A stretch of DNA of 5,313 bases, from contig JAPOZE010000648.1 of NCBI GenBank assembly GCA_026706225.1, positions 1 to 5,313 on the forward strand, in the 5' to 3' direction. The position numbers and the translations under genes are program-made. This DNA comes from Acidobacteriota bacterium. Lineage in GTDB: Bacteria > Acidobacteriota > Terriglobia > Versatilivoradales > Versatilivoraceae. Every line of letters begins with the position of its first letter. Position 1 is the stretch's first letter. This document shows positions 1-5,313 of this stretch, piece by piece. The notes under the pieces are model-generated. The model searched no databases. It saw only the letters and a program-made list of their open reading frames with translations, and had not been told where the DNA came from.

Positions 1-265
1 AGCGGTGGCTGACCACCATCGACAGCGTGTCCACTCCCGCCCGGGCCAGCTCGTCGACGCCGCGGGCCACCACCTTCCGGACGGCTTCGGCGTCCATCTC
101 GCTCAGCGGAGCCCCGCTCCCCCAGAATTCGGCGAAGGCGTTACCGGTATCGCTGTTATATAGAATGCGATGCTCCCGTGCGGGCGCCTTTGCAGGTTCC
201 TCGGAGACCGCACAACCTCCGCAAAGGATGAGGAACACCGCCGCCACCGGCCAAATGTGTTTCAT
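1..265 (-). CDS. Secreted, probably lipid-anchored protein, N-terminal part (cut by window edge)
   Basis: I translated this by hand: ATG at 265-263, then 88 codons open to the left edge, so the stop lies outside. The start is supported by AAAGGGG (279-273), seven bases upstream. The first residues (MKHIWPVAAVFLILCGGCAV) give a short basic end, a hydrophobic core and Cys18, as in a lipoprotein leader. The lipobox (CGGC, with Leu at -4) is not ideal, so Cys15 and plain Sec cleavage remain possible. The mature part begins with a charged Glu/Lys/Ala linker, then HRILYNSDTGNAFAEFWGSG, then an amphipathic helix (about residues 56-78) ending in ARAGVDTLSMVV. A beta strand followed by a helix and a 'GVDTL' strand suits the first unit of a TIM barrel. 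From memory, large planctomycete glycoside-hydrolase-like proteins open in a similar way. That is inference and no catalytic residue is visible. The gene follows the inverted-repeat element and may depend on readthrough or on a promoter inside it. Confidence 0.8.
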   Translation of the reverse strand, partial: MKHIWPVAAVFLILCGGCAVSEEPAKAPAREHRILYNSDTGNAFAEFWGSGAPLSEMDAEAVRKVVARGVDELARAGVDTLSMVVSHR

Positions 266-272
266 GGACAAA

Positions 273-279
273 CCCCTTT
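273..279 (-). promoter_or_regulatory. Ribosome-binding site of the left-edge lipoprotein gene
   Basis: AAAGGGG on the minus strand is separated from the ATG at 265 by seven bases. It fixes the start of a reading frame that would otherwise be easy to overlook, because the frame runs off the left edge. Confidence 0.6.
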
Positions 280-298
280 CACCCGGAGCCGTAGCGCT

Positions 299-414
299 GG
301 GGACGTTGTTGAATTACTGGAATAACTTGTAAAGAGCGCATAGGAGACGTTATTGAATCAAAGCAATTCAGCAGTGGCAGATCGAAGTTATTCCAGTAAT
401 TCAACAACGTCCCC
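299..414. repeat. 116-bp palindromic element: perfect 30-bp inverted repeat around a 56-base centre
   Basis: The left arm (299-328) begins GGGGACGTTGTTGAATTACT. The right arm (385-414) is its exact reverse complement over all 30 bases, ending in ACGTCCCC. The identity stops sharply on the inner side (left arm continues GTAA, right arm read inward continues CGAT) and on the outer side. The centre (329-384) holds a degenerate third copy of the arm end at 343-360. The element is visibly richer in A/T than the coding DNA around it. It occupies nearly all of the 148 bases between the unassigned Tat lipoprotein gene and the left-edge gene. The size and two-arm layout resemble a REPIN or a MITE-like remnant mobilised by a Y1 (IS200/IS605 or RAYT) transposase, but no transposase gene or target duplication is seen. 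In RNA from either strand it could fold into a long hairpin. There is no T-run at either exit, so a classical intrinsic terminator is unlikely. Confidence 0.85.
343..360 (+). repeat. Degenerate internal copy of the inverted-repeat end
   Basis: GGAGACGTTATTGAATCA matches the first 18 bases of the left arm (299-316) at 15 positions, and all three differences are transitions (G/A, G/A, T/C). It lies in direct orientation to the left arm, inside the loop of the palindrome. It is preceded by ATA, as is the right arm when read on the minus strand (GAATA then GGGG), whereas the left arm is preceded by GCT. The centre is therefore not unrelated filler. It may record an older insertion, or a duplication followed by divergence. 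Confidence 0.6.
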
Positions 415-1289
415 TATTCAATGGCAAAGATTCTGTTCTTTGCCGGCAGACTTAGAATGCGCGAATAGTGGTGGACCCGGGTCAATTCCCGCTCGTCCTG
501 GAGAATCGGGGTCTCGTCCTCGATCACGAAATCGGCGAAGTGAGGCGCGTTGAACGCCACGAAGGCCAACGACAGGGCGTCAGGCAAACGCTCATGGCGC
601 CGACTCAGATCGGGAAAGGCAATGGGCCCCGTATCCACCTGATAGGTCGGTGCTTCATCTCGAATGTTCATGGTCTTGACGGGATACTCGATGATGGCCG
701 TCAAGCCGGTATCCGCCCCGTTGATTTCGGTTTGGGCGACCAGGGGAAGAGCTTCGGCGGTAGCTCGGTGGATTTCGTGCGTGGTCGACACCAGTCGGCT
801 GGCTCGAGGCGTTTTCACCTGATAGATCTGTCCTCCCCAAAGGTCCTCCGCCTTTCTCCATTCCCGGTAGCGAGGATTCAGATAGGCCTTGCGTCGAAAG
901 AGCAGGCCGTCCTCGGGACCGAAGATGGGGATAAAGTCGTAGTTGTCCTCCATGAAGAGATCTTTCCGGGCAAAGGTGTTCTCGCTCTTGCAGGAAGCGC
1001 ACTGATAGTAGTCCCGGGTCTTGCCGGTGCGTTCATCGAGGATGCGCGTGCGCGACTCTACCAGGAAGCGAACCCGGTTCGAGGAGACCGTGCCCGAGAT
1101 GAAGGACTGACCATAATCGATCACCGGCCATTGCCCGCCCGAGGATTTCCCGTCAGACCCGCATCCCCCCATCCAGGCGCCGGCGGCTCCCAACAGAGAC
1201 GAACCGGCGCCGGCCTGAATAAAGGCGCGGCGACTCAGGAAGGGCTCCGATTCCCGTCGAGGCGTTCTTCGGAGTGGGCATTTCTTCAC
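414..1289 (-). CDS. Tat-type secreted lipoprotein of unknown function, 291 aa, with a CASCK motif
   Basis: I do not recognise the family. An in-frame ATG exists at 1343, but I chose the GTG at 1289: AAAGGAGGG (1304-1296) sits seven bases ahead of it, and the Tat leader then has a normal length. From that start, the n-region is rich in Arg and Lys (RR at 7-8, 11-12 and 20-21). The twin-arginine motif is SRRAFIQ (19-25), followed by an Ala/Gly/Leu core and MGGC with Cys43 as the probable lipidated residue. A Gly/Ser linker (44-53) leads to a mature domain of about 240 residues. This domain has CASCK (Cys97, Cys100), an aromatic and acidic stretch (YDFIPIFGPEDG, 117-128), and many alternating strand-like segments. 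Only two cysteines lie in the mature domain beyond the anchor, so they could form a disulfide, a metal site or a CXXCK heme site. The TAG stop at 416-414 overlaps the outer base of the inverted repeat, so the C-terminus may have been set by that element. The gene lies 187 bases after DUF1501, so it may belong to the same operon or have its own promoter. Confidence 0.85.
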   Translation of the reverse strand: MKKCPLRRTPRRESEPFLSRRAFIQAGAGSSLLGAAGAWMGGCGSDGKSSGGQWPVIDYGQSFISGTVSSNRVRFLVESRTRILDERTGKTRDYYQCASCKSENTFARKDLFMEDNYDFIPIFGPEDGLLFRRKAYLNPRYREWRKAEDLWGGQIYQVKTPRASRLVSTTHEIHRATAEALPLVAQTEINGADTGLTAIIEYPVKTMNIRDEAPTYQVDTGPIAFPDLSRRHERLPDALSLAFVAFNAPHFADFVIEDETPILQDERELTRVHHYSRILSLPAKNRIFAIE

Positions 1290-1295
1290 GACGTT

Positions 1296-1304
1296 CCCTC
1301 CTTT
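1296..1304 (-). promoter_or_regulatory. Strong ribosome-binding site selecting a GTG start
   Basis: AAAGGAGGG on the minus strand is close to a perfect anti-16S match and lies seven bases from the GTG at 1289-1287. It is the reason for rejecting the upstream ATG at 1343, which would put an extra 18 residues (MPLRPLSSPARFRKGGNV) in front of the Tat leader. Confidence 0.75.
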
Positions 1305-1476
1305 CCGAAATCGAGCGGGAGAGCTCAGCGGCCTGAGAGGCAACCTGTCAATCTGTCAGTAGGGGGAGGAACGCTCCGGATCGACCCCTCGCCCCGAAAA
1401 ATAGAGCCGCGGGTTGCAGGTTCTCCTGCCATCCGGAGGAAGAATGGAGCGCCAGGCCGCCTGCGGTCGAAGCCGC
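1305..1476. other. Intergenic gap downstream of DUF1501, no gene seen
   Basis: No coding frame with a plausible start fits here. On the minus strand there are small stem candidates: GCAGG-AGAA-CCTGC (1429-1416) and CTCAG-GCCG-CTGAG (1337-1324). There is also a TTGACA (1351-1346) inside the near-repeat TGACAGATTGACAGG. The TTGACA has no convincing -10 box 16-18 bases on (CTGAGC at 1328-1323). The T5 run at 1401-1397 is 14 bases beyond the first stem, too far for a standard terminator. A promoter for the lipoprotein gene could lie here, but I cannot prove one. Confidence 0.4.
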
Positions 1477-2820
1477 TCAGATCAACTCCTCGATCGGCTT
1501 TCCGGTTTCGTCGTTGATGGAGTTGGCGATCTTGAGGGGACGGCCAATGGGGTGCATATACTCCCGGGTCCAATCGATGCCCAGGGCCTTGTAGATGGTG
1601 GCCAGCAGATCTCCGATGGTCACCATGCGGTCCGCCACATAGGCTCCCCTGTCGTCGCTGGCGCCGATGATCTGTCCTCCACGGATTCCCCCTCCCCCCA
1701 GGACCATGGACCAGCAGTGGCACCAATGGTCCCTGCCTCCTCCGGGGTTGAGATCGTAGGTCCGGCCGAACTCTCCCATGGCAATCACCAGGGTCGATTC
1801 CAGCAGGCCCCTTGCCTCCAGGTCCGTCAACAAGGTGGAGAGGGTCTGATCCAGCACCGGCACCAGGACGTCCCTGTGCTGCTTGTCATTGGTTCCGTGG
1901 GTGTCCCAATTGCGCCCTGTCTCGACCCGCTTCAAGTCGAAAGCCGTCACAAAACGGCTGCCTGCTTCCACCAGCCGCCGGGCAATGAGCACACTTTGGC
2001 CGAACATGTGGCGGCCATAGGCGTCTTTGAGCTTTTCGGGCTCCCGGGATAGATCGAAGGCTTGCCGCACCGACTGGGACAAGACCATATTCAGGGCCTG
2101 CTGTCGAAACTCATCCAGATTGGCGTACTCGGTGCTCTCGACTGCTTGACGGAAACGCCCATCGACCAGCTCGAGAAAGGCATTGCGAGCCTCGATCCTT
2201 TCAAGCGTGAGCGACCCGGGCAAGCTCAGTTCGGGAATGTTGTAGTCCTGCCGGTTGGGGTCCGGGATCTGCAACGGATCGTACTGGGCTCCCAGAAAGT
2301 GGGACCTGAAATAGTCGCGCTTGCTGGCGCTGATCTCCGGAACCATGACGTTGGGAGGCACGTTGTGGCGCTGTCCCAACTCCTTGGTAATGACGGAGCT
2401 GAATGCGGGAAACTTCATGGCCGGGCTGGGTCGGTGTCCCGTCATGGCGTAGTGATGGGCCACCCCGTGGTTGTTTTCCTCGGTGTGCATGGAGCGGATG
2501 ACCGCCAGCTTGTCCATCTTCCTGGACATTCTCGGCAGCAGCTCCGAGATCTGAATTCCGGGTACGTTGGTGGAAATGGGTTTAAAGGAGCTGTTGGGCT
2601 TGGGATCCCAGGTGTCGATGTGGCTCGGTCCGCCGTCCAGCCACAGCAGAATACAGGCTTCGGCCTTTTTGCCCGTCCGCCCACCCTTCACCGGGCCCAA
2701 TGCCGCTTCGAGTTCCAGGATTCGACCGAGGGTGATCCCCAGGAAACCCAGGGATCCCGCCCTCAGGACCGCTCGACGGCTGATGGGGCCGCCAAGGCTC
2801 AATCCCTCCAACCGGTTCAT
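1477..2820 (-). CDS. DUF1501 family protein with twin-arginine leader, 447 aa
   Basis: This belongs to the DUF1501 family (alkaline phosphatase/sulfatase-like fold), which is exported and of unproven activity. The start is the ATG at 2820, behind GAGGGGGG with five bases of spacing. The ATG at 2835 overlaps that site and adds only MRGVL, so it is less likely. The leader has SRRAVLR (14-20) and a Gly/Leu/Ile core to about residue 33, typical of the Tat leaders of this family. Family landmarks appear in order: ILLWLDGGPSHIDTWDPKP (57-75), RSMHTEENNHGVAHHYAMTG (109-128), WDTHG (305-309), MGEFGRT (348-354), GGRDHW (361-366), and the end section TIGDLLATIYKALGIDW (401-417) with IGRPLK. The conserved Asp, His and Glu residues in these motifs are probable metal ligands, by analogy with sulfatases. 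CHC (367-369) directly after GRDHW adds two cysteines that I do not remember as typical. The length is normal and the gene looks intact. It is 20 bases downstream of the DUF1549/DUF1553 gene, so the two should be co-transcribed and translated as partners. Confidence 0.95.
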   Translation of the reverse strand: MNRLEGLSLGGPISRRAVLRAGSLGFLGITLGRILELEAALGPVKGGRTGKKAEACILLWLDGGPSHIDTWDPKPNSSFKPISTNVPGIQISELLPRMSRKMDKLAVIRSMHTEENNHGVAHHYAMTGHRPSPAMKFPAFSSVITKELGQRHNVPPNVMVPEISASKRDYFRSHFLGAQYDPLQIPDPNRQDYNIPELSLPGSLTLERIEARNAFLELVDGRFRQAVESTEYANLDEFRQQALNMVLSQSVRQAFDLSREPEKLKDAYGRHMFGQSVLIARRLVEAGSRFVTAFDLKRVETGRNWDTHGTNDKQHRDVLVPVLDQTLSTLLTDLEARGLLESTLVIAMGEFGRTYDLNPGGGRDHWCHCWSMVLGGGGIRGGQIIGASDDRGAYVADRMVTIGDLLATIYKALGIDWTREYMHPIGRPLKIANSINDETGKPIEELI

Positions 2821-2825
2821 GAGTA

Positions 2826-2833
2826 CCCCCCTC
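2826..2833 (-). promoter_or_regulatory. Ribosome-binding site of the DUF1501 gene
   Basis: GAGGGGGG on the minus strand lies five bases from the ATG at 2820, within the 20-base gap after the TAG stop of the upstream gene (2843-2841). The short gap and the strong site point to one mRNA for both genes. Confidence 0.65.
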
Positions 2834-2840
2834 ATCCGGG

Positions 2841-5313
2841 CTAGTGATTGCTGGCGAACTCGCGAGAACAAATCACAGCCCAAAGCAGATCTTCCAAGGC
2901 CTCCCGCCTGGAAGGCTGCTCTTGGATCAAACTTTCCAAACCGGCCCGTTCCTCTTCGCTCGGAAACCGCGAAAGGGCCGCCAGGTAGAGTTCTTCAATC
3001 ATCTCTCGGTTGGTCGCGCCCCGTTGGAGCAACCGATCGATCCGCCCTCCCTTTTTCCCCAGCTTGTCGTTATAGGTGGGACTCACCGTCATATGGAGGG
3101 CCTGCATGAGGTTTACCTTGCCGTCTCTGGCCACCACCACATCCCGCTTGGGGCGTTCGAAGACCTCCAGAAACCGATTGGCGTAGCTGGCAGGATATTT
3201 CAAATTGATGGCCCGGGTCCCGGGCGGCGCCGTTCCGCTCAACATCCCCTCGGCCTTGTACAGCTCAGGCACGCCGGTCACGGTCGAAATCGCGTCCAGC
3301 AGGACCTCGGCCTCCAGTGGACGGGGGTAGGCGTGCGAGTAGTTCAGGCGGTCCCCCCGGTTGTTGGCATTGGGTCGACTGCCGAGTTGGTAGGTCCTGG
3401 AAGAAACGATCCGCCGCATCAGGTGCTTCAGGTCGTAGCCGTGCTCCTGAAAGTCCCGGGCCAACCGGTCCAATAATCCCGGATGGGTCGGCGGGTTGCC
3501 CAAGCGAAAGTCATCGACCGGATCCACAATCCCTCTTCCGAAGAAATGACCCCACATGCGGTTGACCATGGCTTGGGCGAAGTAGGGATGGCTCGTCATC
3601 CAGGTGGCCAACTCCCGCCGGAGGTCGCGACGGTCCCGGCCGGGCAGCACGCGACCATCGAGGAAGGTCGGCGGCACCAATTGCCCGGTGCGCGGGTGGC
3701 GGTTCTCCCGGAAGGACAGCGTGCTCTTACCCTCCCCGAAATTCACCTCGTGCCCGTCGGGGTCGTCGAAGACCACGTTGTCGAATGCCCAATCGGTATT
3801 GGTCACGCGGCGGTAGAAAGCCGCCAGTCCCCAGAACTGATCCTGCGTCCAACGGTCATAGGGATGGTTATGGCACTGGGCGCAATCCATCCTTCGGCCC
3901 AGAAAGACCCGAAACTGCTCGGCCACCATCCGTTCCAAGGCCGGGGGCTTGTTGTTGTCGATCAGGTAGATTCGCGAGGGGCCATCGTAGCCTTGAGCCG
4001 CAATGCTTTCCCGCGCCATTTGATCGTACGACTTGTTTGCGGCCAGGCTCTTTCTGACCCATTCCCAATAGACATGAGCCCACCGATAGTGTCCCCTGAC
4101 CCGGAACAGGTCGGCAAAGCGGAAGGTCCAGTAGTCCACATACTCCGGGGACTCCAGCAGCGCCTCGATCAGTTTCTCCCGCTTGTCCTCCTCCCGGCTG
4201 CCTAAGAATTCCCGTACCCGCTCCGGCGGCGGCAACGTCCCCGTCAAGTCCAGACACACTCTCCGGATGAACTCCCCATCGTCGGACAACTCCGACGGAA
4301 TCAGGTGAAACCGCCGCAGCTTCCCGAACACCTCCTCATCGATGAAGTTCCGCCGCGGAACCTCGGGATACTCCCGGATCGCCTCCCCGATCACCCCAAA
4401 CCGCGCTTCGGCAGCTCGACCCGCCGTGCGGATCATGACCGCCGCTTCTCCCTGGCCTACGCCTTCAACCAACCCCTCTTCACCGACCCGCACGACTTCC
4501 TGGTTGAGCGATTCATACCTGACTTGCCCGGTGATGTCTTCCTGGCTACCATCCGAAAAATAGGCCGTTACCGCCAACCGATGCTTGCCTTTCTCCTCGA
4601 TTACCGCTTCGCCCGGAAACACCTCCACTCGCTCGACCTCGAGTCCTTCCTCCCCATTCCCTTCAAAACCGGCTCCCCGGCTCACCCAGCTCAATACCGT
4701 CTCGTAGTCCGCCGTCCCCGTTCCCAGCCGCTCCCCGCCTCCGTGAGCCACCTTGAAGCTCGGCTTCCGCAACAGCAGGCTCTCTTCAGGCCGGTCAAGG
4801 TCAATGCGGGAATTTCGTGGACCCAGCGGCTCAGCCGTCAGCACCTGGTATCCCCCTCCGCGCACAATCCACCGGTAGTCTTCCGCCGGATCGGTAGCAT
4901 CCGACGACAATCGGAAGCCCCCTCTCCCTTTCACGCCTCCGTGGCAACTGCTGCCGTTGCAGCCACGCTTGGTCAGAATGCCTCCAATGTCCCAACTGAA
5001 GCTGAACGGGCGCCTCCGCTCGGTGCCCACCGTCAATATCCCTGCCTGCGCTGTCCTGTCTCCCAACTCGGCTCTCAACTCCGTCCGGCCCGAACTCACC
5101 GAAACCACTTGCCCCAAGGCCCCCAGACGCGCGATCGACGGGTCCGCAATCCACAACCGACTGGCGGAGGTCACCTCTCGCTGCAGGCCATCCGAGAATT
5201 CTCCCAGCACCAGGAATCGCCGCGTCGCACCCGACCCCTGCAATTCCACCGCCTCCGGCCCCACCCGAATGGATAGCAACCCCCGCCCACTCGAATACGA
5301 GCGAACGCCCTCG
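2841..5313 (-). CDS. Ig-like / heme-motif / DUF1549 / DUF1553 protein (PSCyt2-PSD1), N-terminus beyond the window
   Basis: This is a large exported multidomain protein of the planctomycete cytochrome group, function unknown. The frame stays open to the right edge: 823 complete codons from 5312. The TTG at 5279 has no good ribosome-binding site and no leader follows it, so the true start and signal peptide lie outside. Domains, counted from the first complete codon: Ig-like (about 12-96), with LGEFSDGLQREVT typical of BIG_2; CNGSSCHGG (Cys118, Cys123, His124), a CX4CH heme-type motif followed by GFRLS; a second Ig-like domain (about 225-308), with AYFSDGSQEDIT; DUF1549 (about 321-503), with VCLDLTGTLP and MDCAQCHNHPYDRW (Cys477, Cys480, His481, a normal CXXCH); and DUF1553 (about 538-821), with MVNRMWGHFFGRG and the family ending SREFASNH. 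The same order is widespread in the family, so nothing appears missing. Heme attachment and an electron-transfer or surface role are inferred. DUF1501 follows after 20 bases, the usual partner arrangement. The first half is strongly G-rich on the coding strand, unlike DUF1501. Confidence 0.95.
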   Translation of the reverse strand, partial: EGVRSYSSGRGLLSIRVGPEAVELQGSGATRRFLVLGEFSDGLQREVTSASRLWIADPSIARLGALGQVVSVSSGRTELRAELGDRTAQAGILTVGTERRRPFSFSWDIGGILTKRGCNGSSCHGGVKGRGGFRLSSDATDPAEDYRWIVRGGGYQVLTAEPLGPRNSRIDLDRPEESLLLRKPSFKVAHGGGERLGTGTADYETVLSWVSRGAGFEGNGEEGLEVERVEVFPGEAVIEEKGKHRLAVTAYFSDGSQEDITGQVRYESLNQEVVRVGEEGLVEGVGQGEAAVMIRTAGRAAEARFGVIGEAIREYPEVPRRNFIDEEVFGKLRRFHLIPSELSDDGEFIRRVCLDLTGTLPPPERVREFLGSREEDKREKLIEALLESPEYVDYWTFRFADLFRVRGHYRWAHVYWEWVRKSLAANKSYDQMARESIAAQGYDGPSRIYLIDNNKPPALERMVAEQFRVFLGRRMDCAQCHNHPYDRWTQDQFWGLAAFYRRVTNTDWAFDNVVFDDPDGHEVNFGEGKSTLSFRENRHPRTGQLVPPTFLDGRVLPGRDRRDLRRELATWMTSHPYFAQAMVNRMWGHFFGRGIVDPVDDFRLGNPPTHPGLLDRLARDFQEHGYDLKHLMRRIVSSRTYQLGSRPNANNRGDRLNYSHAYPRPLEAEVLLDAISTVTGVPELYKAEGMLSGTAPPGTRAINLKYPASYANRFLEVFERPKRDVVVARDGKVNLMQALHMTVSPTYNDKLGKKGGRIDRLLQRGATNREMIEELYLAALSRFPSEEERAGLESLIQEQPSRREALEDLLWAVICSREFASNH
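3870..3884 (-). other. CXXCH heme-binding motif inside DUF1549
   Basis: Codons for Cys-Ala-Gln-Cys-His followed by NHPYDRWTQ. This is the conserved motif near the end of DUF1549 domains and has the standard form for covalent c-type heme attachment. That heme is bound has not been shown here. Confidence 0.8.
4941..4961 (-). other. CX4CH heme-type motif between the Ig-like domains
   Basis: Codons for Cys-Asn-Gly-Ser-Ser-Cys-His, with four residues between the cysteines instead of two. CX4CH is known from multiheme cytochromes such as c3 types. From memory it is also the common form (CNxGxCHG) in Ig-like/DUF1549/DUF1553 proteins, so it is probably a real second heme site and not a decayed one. 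Confidence 0.65.

Noticed and set aside
27..332. Plus-strand frame ending within the left arm of the palindrome
   Set aside because: It is antisense to the left-edge lipoprotein gene, which has a leader and a ribosome-binding site. The translation (Ser/Ala/Thr-rich) shows no family features.
299..414. The inverted repeat as an ordinary rho-independent terminator
   Set aside because: Neither exit has a T-run (minus strand continues CCCCAGCGCT, plus strand continues TATTCAATGG), and the loop is 56 bases long.
353..553. Small plus-strand frame starting inside the palindrome
   Set aside because: There is no ribosome-binding site, it overlaps the end of the Tat lipoprotein gene in antisense, and its Arg/Ser-rich tail looks like a shadow.
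1323..1351. TTGACA as a -35 box for the Tat lipoprotein gene
   Set aside because: The hexamer at the right distance for -10 is CTGAGC, a poor match. A lone TTGACA in this length of DNA can arise by chance.
1397..1429. Possible intrinsic terminator after DUF1501 (GCAGG/CCTGC stem and T5)
   Set aside because: The stem is only 5 bp and the T-run starts 14 bases beyond it, so the layout is wrong for an intrinsic terminator.
468..1517. Long plus-strand open frame (349 codons) opposite the Tat lipoprotein gene
   Set aside because: The minus-strand frame has a Tat leader, a lipobox and a near-perfect ribosome-binding site. The plus-strand frame has none of these and runs across the intergenic gap into the DUF1501 gene. 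Such antisense frames are common in GC-rich coding DNA.
4305..5276. Plus-strand open frame (323 codons) opposite the large gene
   Set aside because: It is antisense to clear Ig-like and heme-motif coding sequence, and its Pro/Arg/Ser-rich translation has no recognisable domain.
5277..5279. TTG as the true start of the DUF1549/DUF1553 gene
   Set aside because: The frame stays open to the window edge, no signal peptide follows the TTG, and exported members of this family carry one. The real start must lie outside.
1..5313. CRISPR array, tRNA, rRNA, phage or transposase gene
   Set aside because: I saw no regularly spaced direct repeats, no tRNA-like cloverleaf sequence and no transposase or integrase motif. 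The only notable repeats are in 299-414.

Overview
The window holds four protein genes, all on the minus strand. They look like part of the secreted-protein repertoire of a Planctomycetota-type bacterium. Paired DUF1549/DUF1553 and DUF1501 genes are very common in Planctomycetota, Verrucomicrobiota and some Acidobacteriota lineages. The sequence alone does not let me choose among these, although the GC-rich coding DNA and Tat-type leaders fit all of them.

Layout in the direction of transcription (right to left). (1) From the right edge to 2841 runs a large multidomain protein: Ig-like, CX4CH heme-type motif, Ig-like, DUF1549 with a CAQCH heme motif, then DUF1553. Its N-terminus lies outside the window. 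(2) After only 20 bases comes a complete DUF1501 (sulfatase-like fold) protein with a twin-arginine leader, 2820 to 1477. These two almost certainly form one operon. (3) After a 187-base gap comes a 291-residue Tat-type lipoprotein (1289 to 414) that I do not recognise. It carries a CASCK motif and starts at GTG behind a very strong ribosome-binding site. (4) After 148 bases comes the first 88 codons of another secreted, probably lipid-anchored protein (265 to beyond position 1), cut by the left edge.

The gap between genes 3 and 4 is nearly filled by the most unusual object in the window. It is a perfect 30-base inverted repeat (299-328 against 385-414) around a 56-base centre, and the centre contains a third, degenerate copy of the repeat end (343-360). 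The outer end of the right arm overlaps the stop codon of gene 3. The shape is that of a small non-autonomous palindromic element of the REP/REPIN or IS200/IS605-derived kind, but no transposase is present here.

The likely joint role of genes 1 and 2 is at the cell surface or in the periplasm: a heme-bearing multidomain protein with a hydrolase-fold partner. The biochemical function of both families is unknown. I see no RNA gene, CRISPR array, phage gene or transposase, and no convincing new multi-gene system. The points worth following are the palindromic element and the unassigned Tat lipoprotein.
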